Source: Tribonema minus (lineage: Eukaryota; Sar; Xanthophyceae; Tribonematales; Tribonemataceae). From it: a stretch of DNA of 64,000 nucleotides. The stretch lies in assembly GCA_017506865.1 (NCBI GenBank), contig JAFCMP010000548.1:62001-126000 (forward strand). The letters are read 5' to 3'. The notes under the pieces are model-generated. The model did no database searches. It was not told where the DNA came from and saw only the letters and a program-made list of their open reading frames with translations. The translations under genes were made by a program, and so were the position numbers. Positions 1-11,100 of this stretch are shown here, one piece after another (position 1 is the stretch's first letter; every line of letters begins with the position of its first letter).

Positions 1-586
1 CAGCGATGACGGAGTGTGTGCAATGTGAATTCGATGATGGGATCAGGCAATGCATGCTGTGCTGATTTGACATGTACTAGTGGCACCAAGCTGTTACCAC
101 TACAAATGTTACTGTGGCAAAGCAGCAGCTTTGCAGCAGGCATAGATATTTCAAATTGATACAGCAACTTGTTGACCGTCGTCGTGCAAGCAGACGGAGG
201 TGCAAGATCTGATCGCGTCTCTTGGAGACTAGCATTACCAAGAGTAGTCCTTGGATTGAAGTAAAAGTTGTGTGCACAATGTACCAAGGAGCGATTGCCG
301 GTCAACGCTCGATGACATCAAGAGGCATTGGCATATCAGGATACATATTCAAAGTACAAACTTGTACATTGCCAGCAGTCTTCGTGATGGTGCGGGCTTC
401 CGCCACCGTCCAGTGATGGCATAAGAGGACAACAGTTTTCATTGAATCCAAACTATTCTCTACTCACAGGAAATGGCCGTGATATTGGTTGTACTTAGCC
501 CGCCACATTGGTAGCAGATACTACAGTACTATCACAATGCATCAAAACGCTAGCTCTAGCTCACCAGTGGATGTTGGTCGCTGTGC
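1..586. other. No gene recognised at left edge
   Basis: Only short frames without recognisable motifs occur here. The stretch lies downstream of the minus-strand ATPase gene, so it probably holds that gene's 3' UTR and intergenic DNA. Confidence 0.4.
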
Positions 587-1983
587 TCAGACCTCCTCTG
601 AGTCACCAAGCACGGCCTCCCGCTCCTCCGCCTGCTGTTTCATCGCATGCTGTGCGAATGTGTCCGCCGCGCGAACCTGCCACATGTGCTTGTCGATGAC
701 AAACGGTTGAGTGGGTCGCGCCTCCATGTTGGCCACTTCGAAGGCATCAATGTCAGTGCCAAATGCTCCGGCAGCGGCTTTCAGCGGCACCGTGGCACCA
801 CTTGACAGCCGCTTCAGCAGCTCCAGCCGCGTGCGGGTCGCTGCACCGGGCAGATGGCACAGAAAATCGTGCAGCCTAAGTCAGCGGCTGCGTGCAGCGA
901 GGCCGCGAAAGTGTCTGTCAAATCCTCCAAAGCTTTTGTGGTGCTGCACGTCCACCACTTGGAGCACAGCTCTCTGAGGCGCAGCACACGTGTGCCGCAC
1001 TTGGCGATAATGCTCTTCACCATTTGCGAGCGCTGGTCCGCTGTCAAACAGATGTTGTGCCCTGCCTCCTGCCGCTGCTGCTGCCATGTGTCGAGAGCGT
1101 TCTCAAGGTACTGCGTGGCTTCCGGCTCCGTCAGATCACCCACCTCAACTACTTGCGTGCGCAGATCGAGCATGCACGTCAGCACGCGTCCTGCGGTGCG
1201 CGCACCGGATATCACAATGAACCTCGCCAGGGCGTCTGAGTGGCCCAGGTTCTTGAACACTAGGAGCAGGTGCTCTAGCTCCGCCGACGAGACTGTCGCA
1301 TCGAGATCGGCTATGAACACTGGTAGCTGCTGGGACTCGGACTGTCGCTGCTTGTTGTGCTCCAGGGCGTGCCGCAACGTAGCCTCCGCGTCCTCCCCGT
1401 CGGGCGCATGGCCTATGTCCAGAGCGCTCAGCACCTTTGTGGACCACTGTACTGGCAGGGGCGCATCGGAACGGCCCTGGAGCGTCGTGTACACCACCCC
1501 ATCTACGCCCTGGCAAGCGCTTGTGACGACCGTTGACTTGCCTGCCCCATAGGCGCCACTAACAAGCACGGTACAAGCGCCATTGGCACCGCTTTTGGGG
1601 CGGATGGCTTCCTCTAACTGTGCCCTGACTATGAGCTTTTCCTTTGGTACGCCTGTGGAGGGGGCGGTGCTGGCCGCCAGGGCTGCTGCCGCGCGGCGGC
1701 ATCGCTGTGAGGGGAGCCCGTCCCACCACGTTTTCAGCGCGAACGCTAGTCCTAGTCCTGCTGCACCAATGATGGCGCTTGAGAGCAGAAGGGTCCAGTT
1801 TGGCTCGCCTCGCCGCCATGGGGGTATGCTGGCGTTTTTACCGCCGGTGCTGCTGCTGCTGTTCTTGGTGTTGCCGTCGGTGCCGGTGGTGTGCTGCGAC
1901 GGCTGCTCTTGCTTTGCCCCCTGCTGCTCCTGGCCCGCCTGCGACGGCTGCTGCTGCTGCTGCTGCTGGGCGTTCATATTCAT
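587..1983 (-). CDS. Membrane-anchored P-loop ATPase (archaeal-ATPase/STAND-like), frame broken near 3' end
   Basis: Predicted NTPase. From the ATG at 1983 the frame opens with a poly-Gln, Ser/Gly-rich, unstructured N-terminus (residues 1-60). One hydrophobic membrane segment follows (about 64-83, core LLLSSAIIGAAGLGLAFAL), then an ATPase domain. Walker A is GAYGAGKS at 143-150, the Walker B strand is VFIADLD at 222-228, and a sensor-like strand FIVISG is at 255-260. A VGDLTEPEATQYL block (about 281-293) recalls archaeal-ATPase/AAA_16 proteins. Frame 1 runs to about residue 370 and then reads off into low-quality sequence. A second minus frame, from about 877 to the TGA at 587, carries convincing sequence (LHDFLCHLPGAATRTRLELL, later FVIDKHMWQVRAADTFAQHA). 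Adding one base near 878-881 would make the two continuous. The alternative is an 80-nt intron with a weak donor and a branch site only a few bases from its AG. Specific function is unknown. The topology suggests an organelle or endomembrane anchor with the ATPase on one face. Confidence 0.7.
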
Positions 1984-2163
1984 GATGTCTGGCTTGATAA
2001 CGACGTTGGAGTGTTGCTGAGACGTGCAGGCAGGCTTCTTGGCAGCACCGCCAGCAGCAGCAGCAGCAGCAGCGACCTTATCGGCAGAAGCAGAAGCAGC
2101 ACAGAGTGCCCGGACGAACTGCTACTGCCTGCGACAGTACACAGCGAAGGCTCGCCCCATCAT
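1984..2163 (-). other. Possible N-terminal extension of the ATPase, interrupted by one in-frame TAG
   Basis: Upstream of the chosen ATG the same frame stays open and reads like an Ala/Ser/Lys-rich organelle-targeting region (FVRALCAASASADKVAAAAA, then GGAAKKPACT). An ATG pair at 2163-2158 is in frame, but a TAG at 2124-2122 separates it from the rest. Possibilities are 5' UTR, a spliced short first exon, a sequencing error or a true nonsense change. The prolidase and calycin-like genes here use TAG as their own stop, which argues against a reassigned code. Confidence 0.3.
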
Positions 2164-3027
2164 GACCCTGCCGCGGATCCGGATCATATTCGTAGCGCTG
2201 CCCTACTGTCTGCCGTTCGAACTGCTCTTCAAATAAAAATTTTAGAATCAAAACTCATTTTATTCTTGCACGTTCAAGAGAGTCACTCTATTCGAACTCG
2301 TACTCGCCAGGCTACGACAGCGTGAATGATCACTTGCATCGCATCATGCAGGGTAGTTGGGCATTGTCAGGGACAGCGTGCAGTGTGTGACAGCGTCAAA
2401 CTGGCAGGCCTTTCTGATGCGAACACTGAGGAGGCTGGTCCGCAGGCATCATCACAAGCAGTTGTGAAGTGAAGGCTCCTGCCAATGTCCAGTTTAAAGT
2501 AACGCAAGTCTTGGGACATTTGTTATTATGATGCTGGCTGCGCCTCAGGGGTGTTCAGGCATCAGACGTCAACAAGGATCTACACAAGGCCGAATCCGCA
2601 GCAGCAGCCGCCACGGCAGAGAGGAGGCACCTGAGAGCTGTGCACTCCGCCCAAGCACGTCACACGGCGCATGCAGCCCTCGCCCAGCACCTGCAACTCA
2701 CTATGCTGACTTGAAGGCTGGCACGGCCCCCGCGACTTGGACCGACTCGGACTCACCGCTTTTTTTCACTGTTGCCCTACTCGTACTCTAATACTCGCAT
2801 GCGTCTAATACTCGCCATGTCTAGCAGATCTGTTCTTTTCGCATACGGCAGAAGTAAAAACAGACACACACACCCGAGAAGCTGAAGGGAGACTGGCAGA
2901 AAATGACCGCCAGTGTAGGCATGATACCATCTTTGATGTAACCCTGACTTCTAGCGCGGCGACAAACGAGGACGGCTCGCTTCCACCCTGTCAACTGGTT
3001 GAATTAGCCCCGTCAGCGTCTGCAAAG
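1984..3027. other. Intergenic region between divergent genes
   Basis: This lies between the minus-strand ATPase and the plus-strand calycin-like gene, so it should hold both promoters. An AT-rich patch (about 2230-2265) and repeated 'actcgtactc/taatactcgc' motifs (about 2295 and 2780-2815) are visible. I see no confident TATA box and no further gene. Confidence 0.4.
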
Positions 3028-6000
3028 ATGAGGCGATCGCTGATAGATTCCAAGGCGGCGATTCAGACGCATGGCCAGGGGAGGTGCTGCTGGTCCCCGG
3101 AGCGCTGCGTGGCAGCAGCGGCGGCGGCGGCGGCGTCGCCAGAAGGCAACTCCAGGCGGAAGGGAAGCTGCTTGTGCTGTGGCCGGACAGGCACGATCCC
3201 GCAGACTGCAGCTAGCAAGGCGGCTAAGCCTCTGAGGCGTGCCATGCTGCCCCCTAGGATGCAGATGTGGGCGCTGGAGGGCCTGTGCTTGGTGGAGACG
3301 TCAAAACGTCCCAAGCTGTCTGTGCACTTCGCAGAGGACCCTACCGTAGTCTTGGGGTACGCCGACCCGGACTATGACAGGCGAAGCATCAAGGTCGACC
3401 TAACAAGGACCCCCTATGCTTTGTTTCACAAGGATTATTATCTCATGAACAGGCCTGCCGAGTACAGCCCAAAGCATACAGGGAAGGAGGGCAGGTCGAG
3501 CAGCCTCAGCGACGACGAGGAGGAATTACATACGGAGGGGGAGGGAAGCAGCAGCGACGATGAAGCCAGGGCAGAGGAGGTGGGTTTGCTCATTTGCATA
3601 CGGCACATTCTACAACTGTCGGCTTGATCGCTCGAGTCGCGACCTCAGAGAGCAGACACGTCAGGCTCTGGCGCTAGACGGAGCGATGCATTACCATTCT
3701 ACAAGAATTTGTTACATCCCCACCTCGAACAGGAGTTGTGTCATCTGTGGGCTTTCCGGCTGATATCTCTACTGTAGTAGTCACGTAGAGACACATGAGG
3801 AGGCACTTTGACTGCGAACGTGTGCTCGCATACGGGATTTGCCTGAAAACGGTTTCGAATTGTGCACACAAAGTGCCCTGGCTGCCACCGGCACACGTGA
3901 AGGGTGATTTGAATCTCTGTCCACCTCTGCTCCTCTCAAGCTAACGCAACACTTTAGGCTGCAATGAGCTGCACAGTTGCTTTCTGATGACTCTGCATCA
4001 GTAACCATTCGCGAAGGCTCTGGTGATGCCATTGAGCAGGTATTGATATAAGACATTGCAACAATGCAAACGCTTGCCGCAGTAGCCTTTGGCACTGCCA
4101 TATCAATGGGTGCATTATGCTAGGCGCCCAGGCCGGCTTCAGAACATGACACTTGTGCACCCGTGACAACAACGGGCCAGTGCTTGCCCTGAGGTAACGA
4201 AGCACTTGACAGGCAGTGCAGCTGCACGACATTGGCTTCACTTTGGCATAGAACAGTTGATCAGTAGCGGCATGTGGAGGAGCTGAGCCTGCAAATGCAG
4301 CAGCAGGTACGGTGCCGCAACAAGCAGTCCTAACCGTGAGCACATTCATTGGTTACGGTAATGGGGGAGTATGTCATACAGCGTTCGTCCATCCATAAGC
4401 ACATGCTCATTCATTCACTTCAGGGGCAAATATGCTTTCACACTGAGGGCGATGAGGTCAAACTTTGAAAGTGTGGCCATCAGCACTGACACACGCCGGC
4501 TGTGTGCACAACAATTGATGCTGACCTGCATATGGTGGCAAGCAATGGATGGTTTCAGTTATTATGTAATGATGCGACATCTTTGCTGTTGCGTTCAATT
4601 GCACACAGTGCATGCTTAGTGACTAAGTAGGACGATTTCTTGATAGCGATGATATGGAGCAGTGGTGCCATTGAGCGGAAAACGTTGCTGACACAACGCA
4701 CACACTGCATGACCGCATACAAGTATCCTATCCGGTGCTGGTCCGGATGTTGAAAACATGTTCTCTGCATGTACAAGTCTGCTGTCTCAGGGTTAGGATT
4801 AGGGTGAGAGCTGTCCCATTACGTGACGCACATTCACGTCACCATTCGCTCCAGATCATCCGCTGCTGTTCGGGACGACCAGCTAGCCTCATACTTCATA
4901 CACAACACTGCCTAACACCATGAGTACCGCATAATCCCCCCCCCCCCTCCCTCCCCATTGTCTAACTATCTTAACACCGCGTAACCCCCCCCCCCCGCGC
5001 CAGGTGGTGCGCCAGAAGCGCATGATCTCGCTGGAGCGGCGGCGCGCGCTGCGGCCCAACTTCAGCGGCATCTGGAAGCGCTCGCGCATCGAGGGCTTCA
5101 TTGAGCTGCTGGCGTTCAGCGGCGTGCCGCGCAAGGCAGCGCTCGCTGCAGCGCAGAAGCGCCCCGTACACATCATCGACCACGACGACGACTACTTCCG
5201 CCTCATCATCAAGAACGGCCTCGTCAAGTCGGACGCGCACTACATCATAGGTGGGTTGTGGCGGCGCGCCATGCTGGGTATGCAAGGTCGTACATAGTAT
5301 GGGAGGTACTTGTTGGCAATGCTGACGCGCCGGCAGTGTTGAAGTTCAACTTCAAGCGGTTTGTTGAGAACATACTGGTGAAGCCAGCGTGCGCTTTACC
5401 ATGACATTTGTATCCAGTTGTGGCCTATCGCTGTTGCATTGACGTATGGTACGTCATCTGCACTACATAGCACGCACCGGTGCGGAGCGTGTCACTTGTC
5501 GTGGTCCGGCCATTCCGATGCACACGTCACGGTCAACCACGCTCACAGTACAACCCACAAGCCCCCCTTTTCTCACCTCGCCAACCCTCGTCCACCCCCC
5601 ACAGGCGATGAGCCGCGCATTGAGAAGTCCGGCGCCACGGACTACGAAGTCGTGCTCGACTGGGGCCACGGCACCGCCAACGGCCGTGCAGAGTCTCTTG
5701 TCCTCACCAGCATCAGCGTCAACGCCAAGACGGGCGGCAGCGACAGCAACGGCAGCGGCGGCGGCGGCGGCAGCAGCGACGGCGGCGGCAGCGACGGCGG
5801 CGGCGGCAGCGGCGGCGGCAGCAGCGGCAGCGGCGGCGCCGCGGCCATCGAGATGATCGCCGTGCGCACCCTGGAGGACGGCGGCGACGTCCTTGTCCTG
5901 CAGCAGATCGTGCGCAAGCCCGCAACGGGCGAGGAGGCGCGCGCGCGCCACATCTTCAAGCGCATCACCGCGCGCAACAGCGGCGCGCTGTCCGCCAAGC

Positions 6001-6506
6001 CGAGCACGCCGCGCGGCGGCAAGCCCGCGGTCGCCGTCGCGGCGGCGGTCGCGGCGGCGGCGGAGGCGGCGGCGGCGGCGTGCGACAGCAGCACGGAGGG
6101 CGCCGAGTGCGAAGCGGCGGCGGCGGCGGCGGCGGTGGCGGTGGCGACCCAGTTGAAGCCCGCATTTTTTGCGGCGCCCGCAGCGGCGACGGCGGCAGAG
6201 GCGGAGGTGCCGGCAGCGCAGGAGGACGCGGCGGCGGCGGCGGCGCAGGGCGAGGAGCAGGATGCGGCAGCGGCAGCGGCAGCGGCGGCGGCGGCGGCCG
6301 CTGCGGCGGTGGCCAGCGCGTGCGGCGGAAGCGGCGAGGCGGGCACTTGCGACACGGCAGCGGCAGCGCAGGCAGCGCCCGTCGCCGCGCTGAGCGAGGC
6401 GCTGGCTCAGCTCAAGTGCGCAGGAAGCGCTGTGGCTGCGGCGGCCCCTGCTGCGGGCGGGGGCGAGGCTGGCGCTCCGATGGTGGTGTCTGCAAGCCAG
6501 GCGTAG
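3028..6506 (+). CDS. Calycin/fatty-acid-binding-like protein with Gly-Ser insert and poly-Ala tail, three exons
   Basis: Exons are 3028-3579, 5004-5250 and 5605-6506. Both joins keep frame (GAG|gtgggt...ccag|GTG and ATAG|gtgggt...acag|GC), giving 566 aa. Exon 1 (1-184) is basic, then has a conserved-looking block (KLSVHFAEDP...YADPDYDRRSIKVD) and an acidic Ser/Asp/Glu stretch. Exons 2-3 begin a barrel-like domain: NFSGIWKRSRIEGFIELL, an Ala-rich helix, HIIDHDDDYFRLIIK, GDEPRIEK, YEVVLDWGHG. The final strands (DVLVLQQIVRKPATGEEARA) come only after a Gly/Ser run of about 35 residues. The GxW start, helical turn and alternating strands match the FABP/lipocalin plan, so a small hydrophobic ligand is plausible but not shown. 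The last 150 residues or so are almost all Ala with a few Glu/Cys. The 3' splice site of intron 1 follows a C-only tract. Function is inferred from fold resemblance alone; the joining of exon 1 to the barrel is also a prediction. Confidence 0.65.
3580..5003 (+). other. Intron 1 of the calycin-like gene, with C-homopolymer tract at its acceptor
   Basis: Donor GTGGGT and acceptor CAG delimit a 1.4-kb intron. Its last 70 bases hold two C runs (about 4937-4960 and 4984-4997), which act as an extreme polypyrimidine tract. A short TTAGGG-like patch (about 4789-4806) lies inside. No other gene was seen. Confidence 0.55.
5745..5843 (+). repeat. Coding GGC/AGC trinucleotide repeat (Gly-Ser insert)
   Basis: A run of about 33 codons of GGC, AGC and a few GAC encodes Gly/Ser with rare Asp inside the calycin-like domain. 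It falls between predicted strands, so it probably forms a floppy loop. A GCG/GCA-rich tract (about 6020-6320) similarly encodes the poly-Ala tail. Confidence 0.75.
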
Positions 6507-8107
6507 CCCGACAGCAGCGTTCGGGGGCCGGCGGATCGGGGGGTGATGGTTGGGAAACAGCGGTTTTGCTTGGCAAGATCTTGATCGGTGGGCAGCAGCG
6601 GGCGTGCGGCGCGGCGCGCGCGCTGCCGGTTGCGGTGGCGCATCGCAAACCTAACGGTTTGTAGGTGCCCTGGTACAAATGTGCGTGGGGTGGCCGGGGG
6701 GGGGGCGTAGCGGCAGTGCGGGCGGGGTGGTGGTAGTGGGGGGGGGGGGGGTGGTGTTGGTCTGTGCAGTGGCATTTTTGATCCTCTCTCTCTCGTCCTC
6801 CTTCAGAGGGTCTTTCTCGTGTTTTTTCTTTCCGCAAGGGGCACGCAGGAACTATAGGGATGGCGGGGCGGGACGCAGCATGCGCGGGGCGGCGCGGCTC
6901 ACAAAGGTCGTAGGTATATATGTGTTGGTCTCTCAGTCTCCACAGCACACAGCACCGGCATTTTTACGGCAGGTCCACCGTTGACCTCAACGTGCAAGAT
7001 ATGACTTGGCTGACATACATCCTGTGGTTCGGACCTCTCTAATGACATGCAGCGTATGAAGAAGTGTATATGTGGCGTTTGCACGCTGGTGCCATGCCTC
7101 TTGCCAACATGTTGGCGTCCCACGCGCCACCACGCTTGCTTGCCAAACTGATGCTGGACCACTGTACTTGACTCAGTGTTTTCATGACAGGCGAGCTTTT
7201 TGACACAGAGCCCAACATTTGTTTGCATGCAGCAGGCGCCATGCGCAGCGCACATTGCAGTGATCATAAAATGGAGGCAACCCAGCTCCAGCTCGCTCTA
7301 CTTTATTTGCCTATGCGCCAACCCAACCGTGATGCCATTGGTGGTGCGCATCACATTCACTTTAGCAATGTCACGGGGTCAAGTGCAACCTGACAGCATT
7401 ATGGGTGCATAGTGAAGTTGACCTTGGCAGGGGTAGACCACACACTCCCTTGAGTTGAAGTGCTTACCTTTGCATCGTGGCATAATTGGCAGTGCAAGAG
7501 ACTGAATGCTATGATAGCATCAAGGCGCACCTGCTCCTGCAACCGCCAACAACCAATGGTTGTTGGAAGTCGCTTGACACTTTAACAATCAAATGTAGCA
7601 ACTTGACAAGGTTTGATGGAAGTGGCACACCCAGTTGCGCAGCTGCATTTCAAGCTGAGCATGGATCCGGCTCGCCACGTTCTTAGGTGAAGTGAAGCTC
7701 GTGCTACATGTGTTGCCATGCTTGTGATGCAGCTGGCACCCTCACAGGGCAGGCATCAGCTTCACAAGTCACGCTGCTGCAGAAAAATTGGGATTGGCAA
7801 AAGTTGGTCATGGAGACATCTCTGAGGCCAGCCTGCCAACGTCAAATCGCACTGTCGAACACATCGAAGACAACTGCTTCATCTGAAACCTACACGTCAA
7901 CGACGGCTACTTCTTATCTGACGCTTGCACTTTTCTGTTGGGCTCACAGGCTTTGCCATACATGCCACTTAACAAGGACATCTACAGAACATTTGTGCAG
8001 AGCAGGAGATCGCCATAAAAAAATGACTTCATGATATGTTTAAAAACGGATGAATCCACAGGTGTATTTACAGATGCGCGCCATCGACGCGCCATGAACG
8101 CCCTCCG
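6507..8107. other. Intergenic region between convergent genes
   Basis: This separates the stop of the calycin-like gene from the stop of prolidase. The first part is GC-rich with G runs (about 6694-6704 and 6739-6750) and a CT-rich run (about 6782-6835). The rest is unremarkable and I see no further gene. Confidence 0.45.
8068..8072 (-). promoter_or_regulatory. TGTAA polyadenylation signal of prolidase
   Basis: On the minus strand TGTAA lies 35 bases beyond the prolidase stop. This pentamer is the usual poly(A) signal of chlorophyte green algae. The position fits a short 3' UTR. Confidence 0.5.
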
Positions 8108-11100
8108 CTACGCCGCGTAGTGGAGCTTCTTGAGCTGTGAGCGGGAAGTGATGGTCCCACTCATGACACCCTCCACATCTTCCACGGTCCTGCACAGACA
8201 AGGGGGGCATTCCAAACTGAAGAATGTCACGTACAAAGTATTACATTTGAGAGCTTGCCGTGGGCATGCCTCTGAACAAGCGCCAGAAATGAACCTGGTG
8301 CCAGTTGCTGCACATCAACAGCTCTGGAGTGAACATTGCCATGGCAACACTGCAAATGCCATTCTCGCCTTGTATCCCAGTCACTTGCCATGCAGTATCA
8401 GTGACAGATCTATGACAATGGTCGGCAAGAGGCTCACCACGTGACACAAGTTCAACGAGGCACTTCAAGCGCAAGGATACTGGGCACACGCCACCAGTCA
8501 TGCAGTCAAGCCTGGTCACTTAAACTGGTGACATCTCGTGCCATGATTTTATTAGCATGCTAATGATTAATGCATTGCTCCACGGTTAAGGTGCACACGT
8601 CGTGTGCTTGTTTCCTAAGCGCGGCACGCATTGAGCCGGCCAAGTTGTTTTTGAATATTGGCGGAACACACCGTCTGCACTAATCCAAGAGACGCCGCCT
8701 GCACTAATCCAAGAGCAACAAAAGTTGTCATTTGCTCTGCGTTGACAAATGTGTAACAATCCAGAGACCTCGATATTGCAGACCCACTTGACCGTTCGGT
8801 TCCGGACCGTTCGGTTCCAATCTGTACAGCAGTTCCATTGAGTAGTTGGCACGTGTGCCATATGCAACTGAGCTGCACAAAAAAGAGCAACATGCAGCCG
8901 GTGTGCCTTTCATTGACAGCCATAAGTGTCGATGCATTTCGTGTAGCTTGTTTGGCATTCGCGGACATCCCAATTGCCTCGTCTGCTCCGGCTATGTCAT
9001 CCATTGACGCATTGCGGCCGCCGTGACCTCAACGCTGCACAAGTGCACAATCGTTCATTCATGTTATTCTTGTTATTGGAGGCCAATGCTGCGTTGCTGC
9101 ACAGAGCGGTCAACTACGTCAAGTCATGCGTGTCTCACCTGGGACAGTTAGTCAGGTTTCTGATGCCATTGTCAGTTACAAGCACATCGTCCTCCAGCCG
9201 GACACCACCTGTGCCGCGGTAGCGCTCTACTGCATCCGCCACCAGAAAGCAGCTCAGCGCGGGATCTGAGGACGCAGCAGCGCAACGGTGAAGCAGCAGC
9301 ACCATGCAAAAAAACGCAAATGAGACGGTATGCTCAGTTTTGTAAGACCATTGCTCCACTGCATTTATCGCTGCAGAAGCGTCAGGCAGCACGGTAACAG
9401 GTCGACCGGGCGAGATGAGGGTCCAGTGGCTCTGATGCCGCAAGAAACGAATTATGTCAGATGCTCCAGTAGGGGTCACATGACTAACGCAACACTGCGC
9501 ACAGAAAGGCACCAAGAGCACGAGGGCTGTCATTTCGTACTGACTTCATACTGAAGAGTGAGCAGCGAGCTGCTCAGCTGTTGCTCGTCATTTCTCGACT
9601 TGAGCTGGTTGTATACAAACTTGAATGAACGAGCAATATCATAAGCATGTGGCCGCTTCACACTGAGGACATGAGCGGTTGACAGTGCAGTGCCGCATTC
9701 ATGAGCTGGCATGTAGAAGAGACACGCCTGAATGGGGGGCCACAACGCGCAGTTGCATGTGTGTACTTTAATGTGCAAGATGGTTGACAAGCAGTTAATT
9801 AAGTGTGCACGTGTGCTCTGCATCGCCAGTCCATTTATGATTCAGTGAGCAGTTCAAGGGTTATGGTATGGTGTCCGATGGTTCACAGGCCTGCCAGTTG
9901 AAGCTTCATGGCGCAATGAAATTGTCGCAAGCATGAATACCAGGATGCAAGTTCAACAGTTGGCCCACACACCTGCCAGAGCTTGATCCAGAAGGTGGTT
10001 GATGAAGTAGATCCCAGGCTCCACGGTGATCACCTGCGAAAAGAGAGTAAGGAAAAATTGATTGAGCCTATTGACATCTGGGCCATCACTCCGCTCCAAG
10101 CATCCCTATGGAATCGGTTATGTGATGACGCTCTCATGATTAGTGAGCTGCGGGCAGTGCCGAGCGATGCATGCCATGAAACGAGTCAGTGCTCAACATG
10201 CTGCTGACGCCTGCCTCGCCGCATTCCCGCTCAGCACCCTCAGCCACCAGCAGGCCGAGGGTCGATAGATGCCCGCAGGCCACGACGCCTCGATTCCGCA
10301 GCGAATGGCACCTGTTGCTGAAACACGCGCCATCATTCAACGCAGCACTTCAACAACATCACTTTGCCCAGTGCTCACCATGCCCGCCTCCAGCGACCGC
10401 CCACACCTCAGGCTCTTGTACCCCGGGCGCGCGTCCCTCTCGACGCCCGGGGGGTACCCCCCGCAGTCGTGTGTGTCCAGCCCCATCAGGTGGCCCAGGC
10501 CGTGCGGCATGAAGACGGCGCCGACGTTGGCCGCCATCATCGCGTCCACGTCGCCCGTCAGAACGCCGGCGGCCTGCGGCGTGCGAGCATCACAGGGGTG
10601 CTGAGGCCATGCGGAAAGAGTGTCGGCGACTGGCACAGCATGTGCGATTGGAATGGTTGTTGGCAACTGGTTCAAGATGCACCAGAGGTCCCGCGACGGG
10701 GCATGCATCTGGTCGTCGTGCAGCCAGCCGGCTACACTTGGCGTGTGCGTGCGTCTGCCTGCGGGCGACGCACCGGCGGCTGATAGGCGGGGAAACAGCA
10801 GGTGGAAGCCGGCGGACAGGCGAGGTCTGTGTTAGTTGCTGCAGTTGTCGCAGGGCACGCGAGCAGAGGCTCGCCTGACCCTGACCCTAACCTGGCCGGG
10901 ATCATGTGACGCATGACTTCTGGTAGAAAGACGGCGCAGCCTCACTTGGGAGAACTGCAGCTGATCATACACAATTATCATGCGGTTGAGCATCGTCGAC
11001 ACACAGTGCGGCATACCCTACCTACCTACACGCTCTGAATACATACCCTACACGCACATCATACCTACATACCCATGCATGCTTGGCGTTAGCCAACAAC

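Noticed and set aside
854..1552. Plus-strand frame of 232 codons opposite the ATPase
   Set aside because: The minus strand has Walker motifs and a membrane segment; the plus frame is Cys/Ser-rich antisense with no motif.
2122..2124. TAG read as glutamine (variant genetic code)
   Set aside because: The reconstructed prolidase and the calycin-like gene both end naturally at TAG, so TAG functions as stop here.
5446..6393. Long Ala-, Arg- or Gly-rich frames on both strands over the calycin-like gene
   Set aside because: They are other-frame readings of GGC/GCG repeat codons; only the frame joined to exon 2 carries domain motifs.
10869..10892. Short 'ccctgaccctaacctgg' as a telomere repeat
   Set aside because: Too short and imperfect to distinguish from chance within an intron.
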